A stretch of 64,000 nt of DNA from Deminuibacter soli (GCF_003412455.1 NZ_QTJU01000003.1:186001-250000), one strand, 5' to 3'; counted from the first letter of the stretch, positions 7,850-16,511 are shown. A program made the numbers and translations. Notes: generated by a model from the letters alone, not told the origin.

Positions 7850-10120
7850 ATGAAACGTATGTACACAGGTGCAGCGCTGTTATGGCTGCTGTGCTTCAAC
7901 GCAACAGCGCAACAGCATATCGGTAAAAAAGAATCAGACCAGCTCAGCAGGTACAGCACCGCTGCAAAACTGCTGGTGGATGAAGATGCCGATTTTAAAA
8001 CAGGCAAAGCACCTGCAGAATGGGACAATGAAACCGCCATTATTCTCGCGCAAAAATCCACTTTTGGTTTTGATAAAAAAGATCCGGCCCGCGGCAAACG
8101 CATTGGCCGTAACAGCTGGAACACGCCCTTAACACCGGGCGTTTCGGGCAGCGGTGGCAATGATGCCGAAACAAAGGTTGTGGTAGAAGAAAGACAACGC
8201 CATAAAATACTGCTGAAAGACAAGCAGGCCGTGGATCGCTTCTCCACGCTGTATTTCAGGCTCGCTGCCGAAGGCGACGCCTTTGCTGCACGCATTGTAA
8301 AACCTGATGGCGCAACACAACGTATTACCTTGTCTGATGCCGAGCGGGTTGACAATGTTTCACTGGTACCCGCGCTGTTTAAATCGGTGACAGATGAAAG
8401 AATCTCTGCCACGTACCAGCCGGATTATTATAAAATAGCCGTGTTAGACCTGGCAGAAGGCGATATACTGGAATACGAACTGGTAAACTACAACACGCAA
8501 TTATATAATGCCAACGCTGGCTACAAAGAGTTTGAACCGGTGTACTATCTCTGTAACCGCGAACTGCCGGTAGTAAAGCAGGTGCTGCAGGTAGTTACTG
8601 CAGACGATAAGTATAGCCTCTGTAGCAAAAGTTTTAAAGGAGCACCTGTGTTTGCACAAACCGGCGATAAAAATGTATACCGCTGGGAAGACAATAACCG
8701 CGCTGCACAATCAGGTCTGCACTTCGTTAACCGTTTTATTGAAGAGCCTTCTGTAAAATTCCAGGTAGCCTATGCCCGCAGCAGCAATGCGGGTTTTGTA
8801 TGGTTGAAAGATGCAGCCGATCCGCAGAAAAACCTTACTACCGACGAACTGGCTGAGAAAGTAAAAAACTATTGGTTTCAAAGTATACAGTCTGGCGATT
8901 ATGCCGCAGGCTTGAAAGATGGCGTGCAGAATACAGCGAAAGACATCTACAAATACCTGAAGCAAAAAGGTATCACCGAAATGCAGGCCGATGAATATAT
9001 ACGCAAGGCCTATTACTGTATTCGTGCCAAAACCCTGTACAATAACTGGAGCGATTATGCATTTGCACGCGTACTGTCTGCACTGCTCGACCTGCGTAAA
9101 ATACCACATGAAATTGTGGCCACTCCGTCTAACCAGTTAAGCGAAGCAGAAACCATCGCTTTCTCGCAGGAACTGAAATGGCTGGTACGCTGCAACGATA
9201 AGTATTACGCAAACCCCAATAAACATGGCAACCCCGAAGACTTGCCTGCAGAAGTAAACGGTAACCTTGCATTTCGGTTTGCTTACAACGATGCCAAAAC
9301 CGTAGCCGTAACCGATAACCTGCCCATGAGTGATACACTCAACAGCAGTTTGTATGCTACCGTGCGTGTTAAATTGCAGCCGCAGGAAAATGGCGGAGCC
9401 AAAGCAACAGTAGACAAAGCGGTAGAATTGAAAGGCCCGGTAAAAGATGCGGTGATGGATGATATGCTCGCCCTCACACCCTTTATGGAATCTGATTTCC
9501 GTAACTACGACGGTGTTGGCATGTGGGACGACCTGGATCCTGCTGCACGTATCAAGGCCATGCAGGATTATAACCTGGAAAAGAAAGACTGGAAGGATGA
9601 AAAAACCCGCATGATGAAAGAACTGGCTGATCATTTTTATTCCGTACCGGTGTCTGACTATACTGCATTCCGGCTTACACAGGACGGCCGCAGCTACCGG
9701 AAAAACAGCCTGAAATACGAGGAAACGCTGGTGCTCGACAGCATGCTTACCAACACCGGTAACGATTTCCTGGTGCCGCTGCCATTGCTCACCGGTCGCG
9801 ACGCAGAGCTGAAAAAAGAAGAAGACAAGCGTACCATCCAGGCCGATGTAAAATACCCGCAAACCCTCGACTACACCATCGTTTGTTTTATACCTATCGG
9901 CCACCTGCCTGCAGGTCTCGAAGAAATGGAAAAATCCATCCACAACCAGGCAGGCTCATTTGAAGTAGATGCCCATATCGAAAACAATGATCTGTTTGTG
10001 CACGTACGCCGCGTATTTACCCGTAACGCCTACAGCCCCAGGCAATGGCCCCAGGTAAAAGAACTCGTAAACGCAGCCTACAACTTCTCACAATCAAAAA
10101 TCTTGTTTAAAACTTATTAA
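7850..10120 (+). CDS. Secreted DUF3857-like protein with degenerate transglutaminase fold
   Basis: 756 residues. A signal peptide is clear (MKRMYTGAALLWLLCFNATAQ). The N-terminal half resembles DUF3857 proteins: YYKIAVLDLAEGDILEYELV around residue 200 is the typical 'regular, defined by growth of interface' strand pattern of this family, followed by a beta-rich region. Around residues 395-425 the segment NNWSDYAFARVLSALLDLRKIPHEIVATP aligns in style with the transglutaminase core helix and strand, but no cysteine is present where the catalytic one normally sits. The C-terminal part is a second beta-rich domain. Probably a periplasmic or outer-membrane-associated protein; function unknown. The family assignment rests on pattern memory only. 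Confidence 0.6.
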   Translation: MKRMYTGAALLWLLCFNATAQQHIGKKESDQLSRYSTAAKLLVDEDADFKTGKAPAEWDNETAIILAQKSTFGFDKKDPARGKRIGRNSWNTPLTPGVSGSGGNDAETKVVVEERQRHKILLKDKQAVDRFSTLYFRLAAEGDAFAARIVKPDGATQRITLSDAERVDNVSLVPALFKSVTDERISATYQPDYYKIAVLDLAEGDILEYELVNYNTQLYNANAGYKEFEPVYYLCNRELPVVKQVLQVVTADDKYSLCSKSFKGAPVFAQTGDKNVYRWEDNNRAAQSGLHFVNRFIEEPSVKFQVAYARSSNAGFVWLKDAADPQKNLTTDELAEKVKNYWFQSIQSGDYAAGLKDGVQNTAKDIYKYLKQKGITEMQADEYIRKAYYCIRAKTLYNNWSDYAFARVLSALLDLRKIPHEIVATPSNQLSEAETIAFSQELKWLVRCNDKYYANPNKHGNPEDLPAEVNGNLAFRFAYNDAKTVAVTDNLPMSDTLNSSLYATVRVKLQPQENGGAKATVDKAVELKGPVKDAVMDDMLALTPFMESDFRNYDGVGMWDDLDPAARIKAMQDYNLEKKDWKDEKTRMMKELADHFYSVPVSDYTAFRLTQDGRSYRKNSLKYEETLVLDSMLTNTGNDFLVPLPLLTGRDAELKKEEDKRTIQADVKYPQTLDYTIVCFIPIGHLPAGLEEMEKSIHNQAGSFEVDAHIENNDLFVHVRRVFTRNAYSPRQWPQVKELVNAAYNFSQSKILFKTY

Positions 10121-10129
10121 TCGATGGTT

Positions 10130-10180
10130 AAATGGCTCAATGGTTAGATGGTTATTGAGAACCACCCATTGAGCCATTTT
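10130..10180 (+). terminator. Inverted repeat after the DUF3857-like gene
   Basis: AAATGGCTCAATGG (10130-10143) is perfectly complementary to CCATTGAGCCATTT (10166-10179), with a 22-nt loop holding further GGTT/AACC words. Four Ts follow. It belongs to the ATGGTT/AACCAT word family seen at many gene ends in this window. Confidence 0.6.
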
Positions 10181-10250
10181 CGGTGACACCACCATTGACC
10201 ATAAAACAATAAAGCCACAAAACCATAGAACTACAGAACCATCAAATTCC

Positions 10251-10258
10251 TATTTTTG
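10251..10258 (+). promoter_or_regulatory. -7 box TATTTTTG for the Smr-domain gene
   Basis: Exact TAnnTTTG match ending 7 nt before the ATG at 10266. With a start site about 7 nt after the box, the mRNA would be leaderless or nearly so. No clear TTG lies at the -33 position. Confidence 0.55.
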
Positions 10259-10265
10259 CATTATT

Positions 10266-11294
10266 ATGAAATACGAAGTAGGAGACGAGATCATTGTTTT
10301 ACACAGCAACGAAGAGGGCAGGGTAATTGAAATCATCAACGATAAAATGGTGATGATAGAGGTGCGTGGTGTAAAGTTCCCGGCTTATATGGACCAGATT
10401 GATTTCCCGTATTTCAACCGCTTTACCAAAAAAACAACACCACCGCCTGCACCCAAGGCCAAAGTGTTTGTTGACCAGGTTCCCAAAGAAAACAAGAAAC
10501 AACTCGAGGCCAAAGTCAACGACGGCGTATGGCTCTCTTTTATACCCAAATTCACCATCGATGAGTTTGATGATGAAATGGTAGACAAACTGAAAGTATA
10601 CCTCATCAATCGTACAGACCGCGGCTATTTTTTCACCTACATTCAGGAATACAGCGGCACACCTTCTTTTGAACTGAAAAACGAGGTAATGCCCTTCCAG
10701 GAATTTTACCTGCACGATATTCCCTTCGACGGACTGAGCGATGGCGCCGGTTTCCGCTTTGAATTCTCCCTGATGAAACCCGAGAAGCACAAAGCAGAAT
10801 TTTATGAAGCGCATTTAAAGCTCCGCCCCAAACAGGTGTTCCAACGCATTGAGGCAATGAAAGACAAAAATGAACCTACATTGCCCTACCAGCTGTTTAC
10901 CGAATACCCCGATAAACCCTGGGAACCGGAAGGACTTGAATTAAGCGCCCTGCGTGCCAGCGGCTTTAAAGTATACGAAGCCTCCAAAGCACGCCAGCAC
11001 CTCGATACACCGCGCAGCGTGGTTGACCTGCACATTGAAAAACTCAGTAACGACTGGGAAAAAATGAGCAACTACGAAATATTATCGCTCCAACTCAAAG
11101 AATTTGAACGCTGGTACGACCTCGCCGTAGCGCATCACCAGCATTCCCTGGTCATTATTCACGGTGTAGGCACAGGCCGCCTCCGCGACGAAATTCACGA
11201 CCTGCTCAAAGTGCGCAAGGAAGTAAAAAACTTCATCAACCAATACGACGCCCGCTTCGGCTACGGCGCCACCGAGATCTTTTTCAAATATTGA
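10266..11294 (+). CDS. DUF2027/Smr domain protein
   Basis: 342 residues. The N-terminus (about 1-75) is a small beta domain with a DUF2027-like pattern, followed by a Pro/Lys linker and a central beta-rich region with EYSGTPSFEL. The C-terminus (about 260-342) is a Smr domain: VVDLHIEKL, then HSLVIIHGVGTGRLRDEI with the HGxGxG loop at about residues 299-305, as in MutS2 C-terminal nuclease domains. Smr domains cut or bind branched DNA or, in other proteins, mRNA on stalled ribosomes. No MutS ATPase part is present, so it is a stand-alone Smr protein typical of Bacteroidota. Role not established. Confidence 0.82.
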   Translation: MKYEVGDEIIVLHSNEEGRVIEIINDKMVMIEVRGVKFPAYMDQIDFPYFNRFTKKTTPPPAPKAKVFVDQVPKENKKQLEAKVNDGVWLSFIPKFTIDEFDDEMVDKLKVYLINRTDRGYFFTYIQEYSGTPSFELKNEVMPFQEFYLHDIPFDGLSDGAGFRFEFSLMKPEKHKAEFYEAHLKLRPKQVFQRIEAMKDKNEPTLPYQLFTEYPDKPWEPEGLELSALRASGFKVYEASKARQHLDTPRSVVDLHIEKLSNDWEKMSNYEILSLQLKEFERWYDLAVAHHQHSLVIIHGVGTGRLRDEIHDLLKVRKEVKNFINQYDARFGYGATEIFFKY

Positions 11295-11298
11295 TAAA

Positions 11299-11356
11299 TA
11301 TGGTTTTATGGTTTGATTGTTTAAAACCATCAAGCAATCAAACCATAAAACCATAA
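11299..11356. terminator. 21-bp perfect inverted repeat at the end of the Smr gene
   Basis: TATGGTTTTATGGTTTGATTG (first arm, ending at 11320) is fully complementary to the second arm at 11335-11355; the loop is about 15 nt. The arm is made of repeated TATGGTTT words. An A-run follows (T-run on the minus strand), so it can act with the neighbouring rnpB terminator in either direction. Confidence 0.65.
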
Positions 11357-11360
11357 AAAA

Positions 11361-11382
11361 AGGTGTCTGCGAACAGACACCT
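11361..11382 (-). terminator. Rho-independent terminator of rnpB
   Basis: AGGTGTCTG / CAGACACCT, 9-bp perfect stem with a CGAA loop. On the minus strand a run of 7 Ts follows (A-run at 11354-11360). It lies directly after the 3' end of the RNase P RNA. A short T-run on the plus strand makes it two-way. Confidence 0.9.
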
Positions 11383-11385
11383 TTT

Positions 11386-11762
11386 TGCTACAGCCTCGTA
11401 AGCCGGATTTTGTTTCTAAACCATCATTTATCTAGCCCTTTTATTACTAAAAAGGTCTTGCTGCCTACCCTGGATTGCATTCCTGTTACCAGGAAACTCG
11501 AACGGGCCGCCCTCAGTCAATCCTATACATGGCATTACAGCATCCAAGGTTTACCCTTCCAACAGGTTACCCTGCCGGAACGTGAGCCCTTACCTCACAT
11601 TTTCACCCTTACCCGTTGCCGGGCGGTTATTTTCTGTGGCACTTGCTGTGCTCCCGCTTGCACGGAAGCCCCGGCTGTTCACCGGTAGATTGCCCTATGC
11701 TGTCCAGACTTTCCTCCTTTTTGCAGTCACCCGCAAAAAAGCGATGGTTCGGGTTTGTAGCA
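11386..11762 (-). ncRNA. rnpB: RNase P RNA, bacterial type A
   Basis: The RNA part of RNase P, which removes the 5' leader of tRNA precursors. Read on the minus strand it has the universal conserved blocks in the right order: AGGAGGAAAGTCTGGACAGC near the 5' end (about 11720-11702), a GGTAAGGGTGAAA block (about 11611-11600), the GGGTAGGCAGCAAG-like block near 11465, and AAATCCGGCTTACGAGG at the 3' end (about 11411-11396). The ends can pair as P1 (GCTAC near 11760 with GTAGC near 11390). Length about 375 nt is normal. It is transcribed from a TATCTTTG box (11766-11773) and stopped at 11361-11382. Confidence 0.96.
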
Positions 11763-11765
11763 CCG

Positions 11766-11773
11766 CAAAGATA
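11766..11773 (-). promoter_or_regulatory. -7 box TATCTTTG for rnpB
   Basis: CAAAGATA on the plus strand, an exact TAnnTTTG on the minus strand, a few bases before the 5' end expected for the RNase P RNA. This independent agreement supports the promoter consensus used for the other sites in the window. Confidence 0.7.
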
Positions 11774-11777
11774 GAGA

Positions 11778-11956
11778 TTAGCGGTTAGCTTTTAGCTCGT
11801 AGCTTTTAGAAAATAGCATTTCTTATTGATTATCCGTACATTCCAAAGTTTATTTCATATTCGGCATTTGCAACAACTAATGCCTCTGTATTTTATTCAC
11901 TATTCACCGCGCCAGGCATGTGCGAAAGCTGTTCCGGCTAAAAAGCTAACCGCTAA
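11778..11956. repeat. Element with 16-bp inverted ends between rnpB and prfB
   Basis: TTAGCGGTTAGCTTTT at 11778-11793 is the exact reverse complement of AAAAGCTAACCGCTAA at 11941-11956. Inside lie more TAGCTTTTAG words and an AT-rich 120-bp core with no ORF. The same AGCTAA/TTAGCT words occur at 49320-49352 and 54440-54465. It may be a small hairpin-forming or MITE-like element; no target duplication was identified. Confidence 0.5.
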
Positions 11957-11981
11957 CAGCTTGCAGCTAAAAGCTATTCAT

Positions 11982-11989
11982 TATCTTCG
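11982..11989 (+). promoter_or_regulatory. Candidate -7 box TATCTTCG for prfB
   Basis: One base off TAnnTTTG and identical to the box proposed for gyrA. The prfB ATG (11996) is 6 nt after it, so the message would be leaderless or nearly so. Confidence 0.45.
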
Positions 11990-11995
11990 CGCCCT

Positions 11996-13088
11996 ATGAC
12001 ACAAGAGCAAATTAAAGTTATGAGGGACCGTGTTAGCGTCCTGAGGAGGTTTCTTTGACGTCGATAACCGTATCGCCAAAGTAGACAACGACCGACAACT
12101 CTCACTCTCGCCGGGCTTTTGGGACGACAACCAGCGCGCCACGGCTATCATGAAAGAAATTAAGGTAAACGAATACTGGCTTAAACTGTACAAACAAATT
12201 GAAGCGGCAGTGGAAGACTTTGCCGTATTGTTCGATTTCTGGAAAGCAGGCGATGCCACGGAAGAGGAAACCCGTGTAGCCTACGAAAATGCATTGAAGG
12301 AAATTGAAGACGCAGAGTTCAAAAGCACGCTTAACCAGCCGGAAGACGAATTGCCTGCCGTTCTGCAGATTAACCCCGGCGCAGGTGGCACCGAAAGCCA
12401 GGACTGGGCCGAAATGCTGCTGCGCATGTATCGCATGTATGGTGAAAAGCAGGGCTGGAAAGTGACCGAGCTGGATTACCAGGAAGGGGATGGGGCAGGC
12501 ATTAAAGCTGCTACCTTACAATTCGATGGTGATTTCGCCTACGGCTTCCTGAAAGCAGAAAGCGGGGTACACCGCCTGGTGCGCATTTCTCCGTTCGACA
12601 GCAATGCCCGCCGGCATACCTCGTTTGCTTCGGTTTTTGTATACCCGTTAATCGACGACAGTATCGAAATTGAAGTAAATCCCGCCGATCTCGAATGGGA
12701 ATTTTACCGCAGCGGTGGCAAGGGCGGGCAGAATGTAAACAAGGTGGAAACTGCCGTTCGGTTGAAACATATACCCAGCGGTATCATCGTAGAATGTCAG
12801 CAGGCCCGTACACAGGGTGAAAACCGTGAATTGGCGCTGAAAATGTTACGCAGCCGTTTGTATGAAGAAGAATTGCGCAGGAGGGAAGAAGCGAAAAACG
12901 CCACCAACGCCAATAAAAAGAAAATCGAATGGGGCAGCCAGATACGCAGTTATGTGTTCCACCCCTATAAAATGATCAAAGACCACCGCACCGATTATGA
13001 AGTGGGTAACGTACAGCCCGTAATGGACGGTGAACTGGATGGTTTTATCAAGGCTTACCTCATGTCTTCCAAAGAAGAGGAAGCCTAA
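11996..13088 (+). CDS. prfB: Peptide chain release factor 2 (programmed +1 frameshift)
   Basis: RF2 ends translation at UGA and UAA. The gene is in two frames: an ATG at 11996 begins 20 codons ending CTT TGA; slipping +1 at CTT (12053-12055) continues as GAC from 12057 to the stop at 13088, giving about 363 residues, the family length. The SPF tripeptide that reads the stop codon is at residues about 198-200 and the GGQ catalytic motif at 243-245 in [14 protein letters not shown]. Starting at the first in-frame ATG of the second frame (12150) would lose the N-terminal helical domain. The frameshift gives RF2 control of its own synthesis. Confidence 0.96.
12044..12059 (+). other. RF2 programmed frameshift site
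   Basis: AGGAGG-TTT-CTT-TGA-C. The layout matches the known bacterial RF2 site: a Shine-Dalgarno-like hexamer, 3 nt, the slippery CUU and an in-frame UGA followed by C. The AGGAGG is notable in a genome where start codons almost never have such a sequence. Confidence 0.95.
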
Positions 13089-13093
13089 AGAAA

Positions 13094-13156
13094 ATGGTTG
13101 AATGGTTTCATTGCCTGATGGTTAAAAGCCATAAAACAATAAAACCATTCAACCAT
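13094..13156. terminator. Convergent inverted repeat between prfB and the 13164 gene
   Basis: ATGGTTGAATGGTTT (13094-13108) pairs perfectly with AAACCATTCAACCAT (13142-13156), extended by ATTG/CAAT after one mismatch. The loop is about 23 nt. It sits between genes that face each other, so it probably stops both. It is built from ATGGTT/AACCAT words. Confidence 0.6.
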
Positions 13157-13163
13157 CCATTAA

Positions 13164-13580
13164 TTATTCTCCTTTGATCTTTTCCAGCAACTCAGAGAGT
13201 TCCTCCATTTTCTGGCGGGCCTTATCAATACCTTCCCCGATAATTTTTTTCGCAGTTTCGGCATTGTTCATCATGGCCCACTCAAAATGAGCGGCTTCTG
13301 TATAGTTTTCCAGGTTATATTCCTGCAGGCGCATCAGGCTGCTGAAAAAAGCCCGGATATCAGCCAGTTCAAACTCATCAAAAATGCTTTTATCTTCCGT
13401 GAACAGCAATACGCTGGCGAAATCCAGTCCCAATGCAGGATTAAAGCGGGTTTCACGCAGTATAGCCGCGTACATGGGAATCAGCTCTTCTTTGTTCTCC
13501 TCACTTCTGCCATCACTCTCCAAAAAATTGACGATTGCATCATTGTGCCGGATAAAACTGTCGATAACTTCTTTAATCAT
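13164..13580 (-). CDS. Hypothetical helical protein
   Basis: 138 residues, not recognised. Acidic and mostly helical by composition, without signal peptide or membrane segment. It contains many Glu and Phe residues and ends in a charged heptad-like helix (KARQKMEELSELLEKIKGE). It lies 34 bp downstream of the DUF695-like gene on the same strand, so the two may form an operon, but no shared function can be proposed. Codon use is like its neighbours. A cytosolic adaptor or regulatory protein is possible; nothing in the sequence decides it. Confidence 0.65.
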   Translation of the reverse strand: MIKEVIDSFIRHNDAIVNFLESDGRSEENKEELIPMYAAILRETRFNPALGLDFASVLLFTEDKSIFDEFELADIRAFFSSLMRLQEYNLENYTEAAHFEWAMMNNAETAKKIIGEGIDKARQKMEELSELLEKIKGE

Positions 13581-13614
13581 ACTTGCTCTGTATAGTGGTT
13601 GCGCTGCAAAAATA

Positions 13615-14088
13615 TTACTTTATCAATCCAACACAGTTCCATTCGGGGTCATTTTCAATGGTAAAATTTATTCCCCGTTCTTTCATTACCCCGTTGCAGA
13701 ATGCATCTACTGCGGGTTGGCTCATTAATGGCGTGTCAATATAGTACAACAAATCCATAAAGCCTTCGCGCAATACATTTCCTACGTAATGCACGGTTTG
13801 GGTTTCGCCCAGGAAAGTAGCCGCAGCTGTTCTCAGATCGTTCAGTTGCAATTGTTCTGTTTCCGTGAGCACATGACCTTCCTGCCGGTCCAGTATTTCC
13901 AGCTCTACCAGCACATGCCAGCTGTATACAGCCTTGTTGGCATAGTGATCGTATGCATGGTTAACGGTGGCAAGTGACAATCCCTGCGGCAACTGCAATT
14001 CATAACTGGTAAAGTGTTCACCCGGAAAAATGGGTTCAACGGCAGGCTGGGGCTTTTTTAAGCCGAAAACTTGTTTTATAAAATCCAT
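13615..14088 (-). CDS. Hypothetical protein, DUF695-like
   Basis: 157 residues, no signal peptide. The pattern near the end, ERGINFTIENDPEWNCVG, together with an earlier LREGFMDLLYYID stretch, resembles DUF695/RraB-type small alpha-beta proteins, in which a DPEW segment is common; this is a pattern judgement, not a search result. Residues 55-100 are a long helical part (AVYSWHVLVELEILDRQEG). Function in that family is not established. It is followed by the 13164 gene at 34 bp and has no obvious promoter box in the 160 bp before it. Confidence 0.6.
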   Translation of the reverse strand: MDFIKQVFGLKKPQPAVEPIFPGEHFTSYELQLPQGLSLATVNHAYDHYANKAVYSWHVLVELEILDRQEGHVLTETEQLQLNDLRTAAATFLGETQTVHYVGNVLREGFMDLLYYIDTPLMSQPAVDAFCNGVMKERGINFTIENDPEWNCVGLIK

Positions 14089-14248
14089 GTTGGGTTGGGT
14101 TGCTGTAGATCGTAGCTACCTGGTATACAAGCGATAGCCTTTGCCAAATTAAATAATTAAATGAATGGCAAAGCAAATCGCTGTATTATTTTTCTGCAAA
14201 CTCGTGCGTCCTTTCCCGGTTCGGTTTGTACGCCGCAGCATGAATGTA

Positions 14249-14644
14249 TCAGTATGTTCTGCCCCGCTCTGTAATCAGTTTTTCTATCAGGTCGTCTTTT
14301 TCCCGCAGCATACGTTCATACAATTCCACCACCTTGTCAATCGGGTTAAAGCTGCACTGGTAATTGAGGTTATTGGCAGAATGATCATTAAAGGTGTTGG
14401 AGGAAATCACGTTGATGGCTAAATCTTCACTGAAGTTTTTAATGGCTTCGGCCGGTACTTTTAGTGCCCTGGCTACCTGCTGCATCGATTCGGAATCTAT
14501 CACATCTTTTTGTTCAAGCTGGGATATGGCCTGCTGGGTGAGGCCCAGTTCTGATGCGAGTGTGTCTTGTTTAATGCCTAAAATTTCGCGGATGCGTTTG
14601 ATGTTTTTTCCCTCATGTTTTGTTGGCATGGCGCTGATCGTCAT
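14249..14644 (-). CDS. XRE-family helix-turn-helix regulator
   Basis: 131 residues. An N-terminal HTH_3 domain (about 12-68) with GKNIKRIREILGIKQDTLASELGLTQQAISQLEQ (shown only as a guide: helix 2 and recognition helix around QQAISQLEQ) makes this a DNA-binding regulator. The C-terminal part ends in a coiled-coil-like helix (VVELYERMLREKDDLIEKLI), probably for dimerisation. Two starts are possible (14644 and 14629). No toxin or phage gene is next to it, so it does not look like an antitoxin pair. A partly symmetric TGTTGTATAACACA lies just upstream (minus strand, near 14683) and could be its operator, but the symmetry is only 10 of 14. Confidence 0.85.
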   Translation of the reverse strand: MTISAMPTKHEGKNIKRIREILGIKQDTLASELGLTQQAISQLEQKDVIDSESMQQVARALKVPAEAIKNFSEDLAINVISSNTFNDHSANNLNYQCSFNPIDKVVELYERMLREKDDLIEKLITERGRTY

Positions 14645-15097
14645 AAAGAATTGGAAGAATGTTTTTTAATGAGCTTTTGTGTTATACAACAGGTATGGCG
14701 TTAAAAACAAGTTGCCATTGTGCAATACATAGGGAGGATACTTTTATTTTACAAGCGGAAAACCACTTGATCTAAGGTCAAATTACTGAAAAATCCAATA
14801 TCCAGAAGGAATTTTTACAATTCCGTTTTTTCACTAATGAAGCTACCATAAAGTCCGTTTTTTCCAAACCCTTGCCCTTGTTAACACTATGAACAACGTT
14901 TGCTGACCGGTTACCTTCTTTGAACTTGCTGCATACAATATTTCTTACCGGTTTAACTGTAAACAATGCCCTGGGACATTCCTACGGGCATTTTTTAATT
15001 TGAAAATGTGGCAATTTGAAAATTTGAAAATAAACAGACTTTGAGATCGGTCAGACATATTGATCTTTCATTTTCAAATTTGCACACTTTCAAATTG
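14645..15097. other. Intergenic region with TTTGAAAAT word repeats
   Basis: 453 bp without a supported gene. The part next to the XRE gene holds a weak TGTTGTATAACACA dyad. The end near 15000-15110 consists of repeated AATTTGAAAAT and TTTTCAAATT words, partly in inverted orientation, like those after rnr at 4400-4440. No -7 box or RNA gene was found in the middle. Confidence 0.5.
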
Positions 15098-16414
15098 TCA
15101 AATTGTCTCTTCTGTAAACGCCACCCCCAGTTCCTGCAATGCTGCAAGTACAGGTTCATAGATTTCGGGGAGTACGGGAACATGCAGGCCGGTTACGGTA
15201 ATGTGTTCTTCCAGTATCAGTTTGGCGGCAATGCCCAGGGGTAAACCAACGGTGGTGGCCATGGCTGTATCGCTGCTGTTGCGTCCTTTTACTACCAGGG
15301 TTGCTGTTGTTTTGCGGCGTTGGGATTGCAGCAGGTATTCCAGCTCGTGCACCATTACAATCATGTCTTTATCGTTTGGCTGTAAAGACAGCTTTGTTTC
15401 AAGCAGGGTTTGCAGCACATCGGCAGCACTGCATGTGCCTTTATTAACCAGTGTAGCGCGGTTGTACAATCCCAAAAACTGCAGCTGTTGCACAACTGCA
15501 TCATCGCATTGTTGCAGGGCATACCTGCTTTTTTCCAAACCGCGTGCTGCAAGCAGTTGCATAAAAAACTGGTGATAACTGATGCCATTGGTATTGTATA
15601 AAGTTGCCTCATCCGTTAATCCCAGCTCAATTACCTGCTGCCAGCCGGTGCAAAAGGCAGGATAGCGCAAAGTCGTGCGCATAAATGTTGCGGCATTATC
15701 CAGCTGGTAAAGGCCGGCATATTGTAAAGAATCACGGTTGGGATAGTAGGCTAGTGCAGCCAAACCGGGTACTTCAATTGTGGCACAATGACCGAACAGC
15801 TCTTCATAATGCTGCTGTACAACAACACCGTCTTTTTTATACACAGCGCCTGCTTTGCCCGCCAGTACTACGTTTCGTGGGTTCCAGCTTATTTTATAGT
15901 GCCATGGGTTGTTATCGCTTTCAGGTGCTACCAGTCCGCCGCAATGTGATTGAAAAGAAGTGATTTCACCACCCTGGTCTGTAATACGGTGAATCAGCTG
16001 CATGGCGCTCATATGATCAATACCGGGATCGAGGCCCATTTCACAAAGAAAGAGCAGCTTTTTCGCATTGATATCTTTTTGCATGGCGCGTATATCATCC
16101 GACACATAAGAGGCTGTGAGCAGGTTTTTACCGGCAGCGAGGCAATCGCGCGCCACCAGTACATGCAGGGCAGGAGGCAACAGGGATATTACAATATCAG
16201 CCGCTGCAACCAGTGACTGGCGCTGCGCTTCATTTTCAATACGCAGCACAGCAGGTTTTACCAGCGGATGATCCCCAATTTTGGCAAGTAATGCCTGCTC
16301 GCTGGCATCGGCAATGATTACCTGCCAGTGTTTATCCGTAGCCAGTTGTTTCAGGTAGCCGATCAATACCGTGGCAGATTTGCCTGCCCCGAAGAGTAAC
16401 AAATGTTTCATCAA
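15098..16414 (-). CDS. Saccharopine dehydrogenase-like NAD(P)-binding enzyme
   Basis: 438 residues. An N-terminal Rossmann fold starts at once (LLLFGAGKSATVLIGYL), followed by DIVISLLPPALH and a central domain with CEMGLDPGIDHMSAMQLI, which matches saccharopine dehydrogenase/LYS9-like proteins: the GLDPGIDH segment is a strong family marker. These enzymes interconvert saccharopine with glutamate and aminoadipate semialdehyde, or act in related carboxy-amine chemistry. The start could be either of two adjacent ATGs. No lysine-catabolism partner lies beside it. The end is followed by TTTGAAAAT repeats. The exact substrate is inferred from family only. Confidence 0.85.
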   Translation of the reverse strand: MMKHLLLFGAGKSATVLIGYLKQLATDKHWQVIIADASEQALLAKIGDHPLVKPAVLRIENEAQRQSLVAAADIVISLLPPALHVLVARDCLAAGKNLLTASYVSDDIRAMQKDINAKKLLFLCEMGLDPGIDHMSAMQLIHRITDQGGEITSFQSHCGGLVAPESDNNPWHYKISWNPRNVVLAGKAGAVYKKDGVVVQQHYEELFGHCATIEVPGLAALAYYPNRDSLQYAGLYQLDNAATFMRTTLRYPAFCTGWQQVIELGLTDEATLYNTNGISYHQFFMQLLAARGLEKSRYALQQCDDAVVQQLQFLGLYNRATLVNKGTCSAADVLQTLLETKLSLQPNDKDMIVMVHELEYLLQSQRRKTTATLVVKGRNSSDTAMATTVGLPLGIAAKLILEEHITVTGLHVPVLPEIYEPVLAALQELGVAFTEETI

Positions 16415-16511
16415 TCGTTGAATGGTGTAAGAACTAAGGTAGCGAATTTGATGGTTGAATGGTTTCCCTTTTGAAACGTGAAACTTTAAACCTCAAACAC
16501 GAAACCTCAAA

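Noticed and set aside
9137-9943. 268-codon open frame on the minus strand inside the DUF3857-like gene
   Set aside because: It is a shadow of the plus-strand coding bias; no start context, no recognisable domain, and the plus gene is clearly coding with a signal peptide.
12150-13088. Short RF2 starting at the ATG at 12150
   Set aside because: The frameshift site and the upstream 20 codons give the full family length; the short form would lack the N-terminal domain.
13615-14644. Toxin-antitoxin module with the XRE regulator
   Set aside because: The neighbouring small proteins are 160 bp away, lie downstream without overlap, and lack toxin-family motifs.
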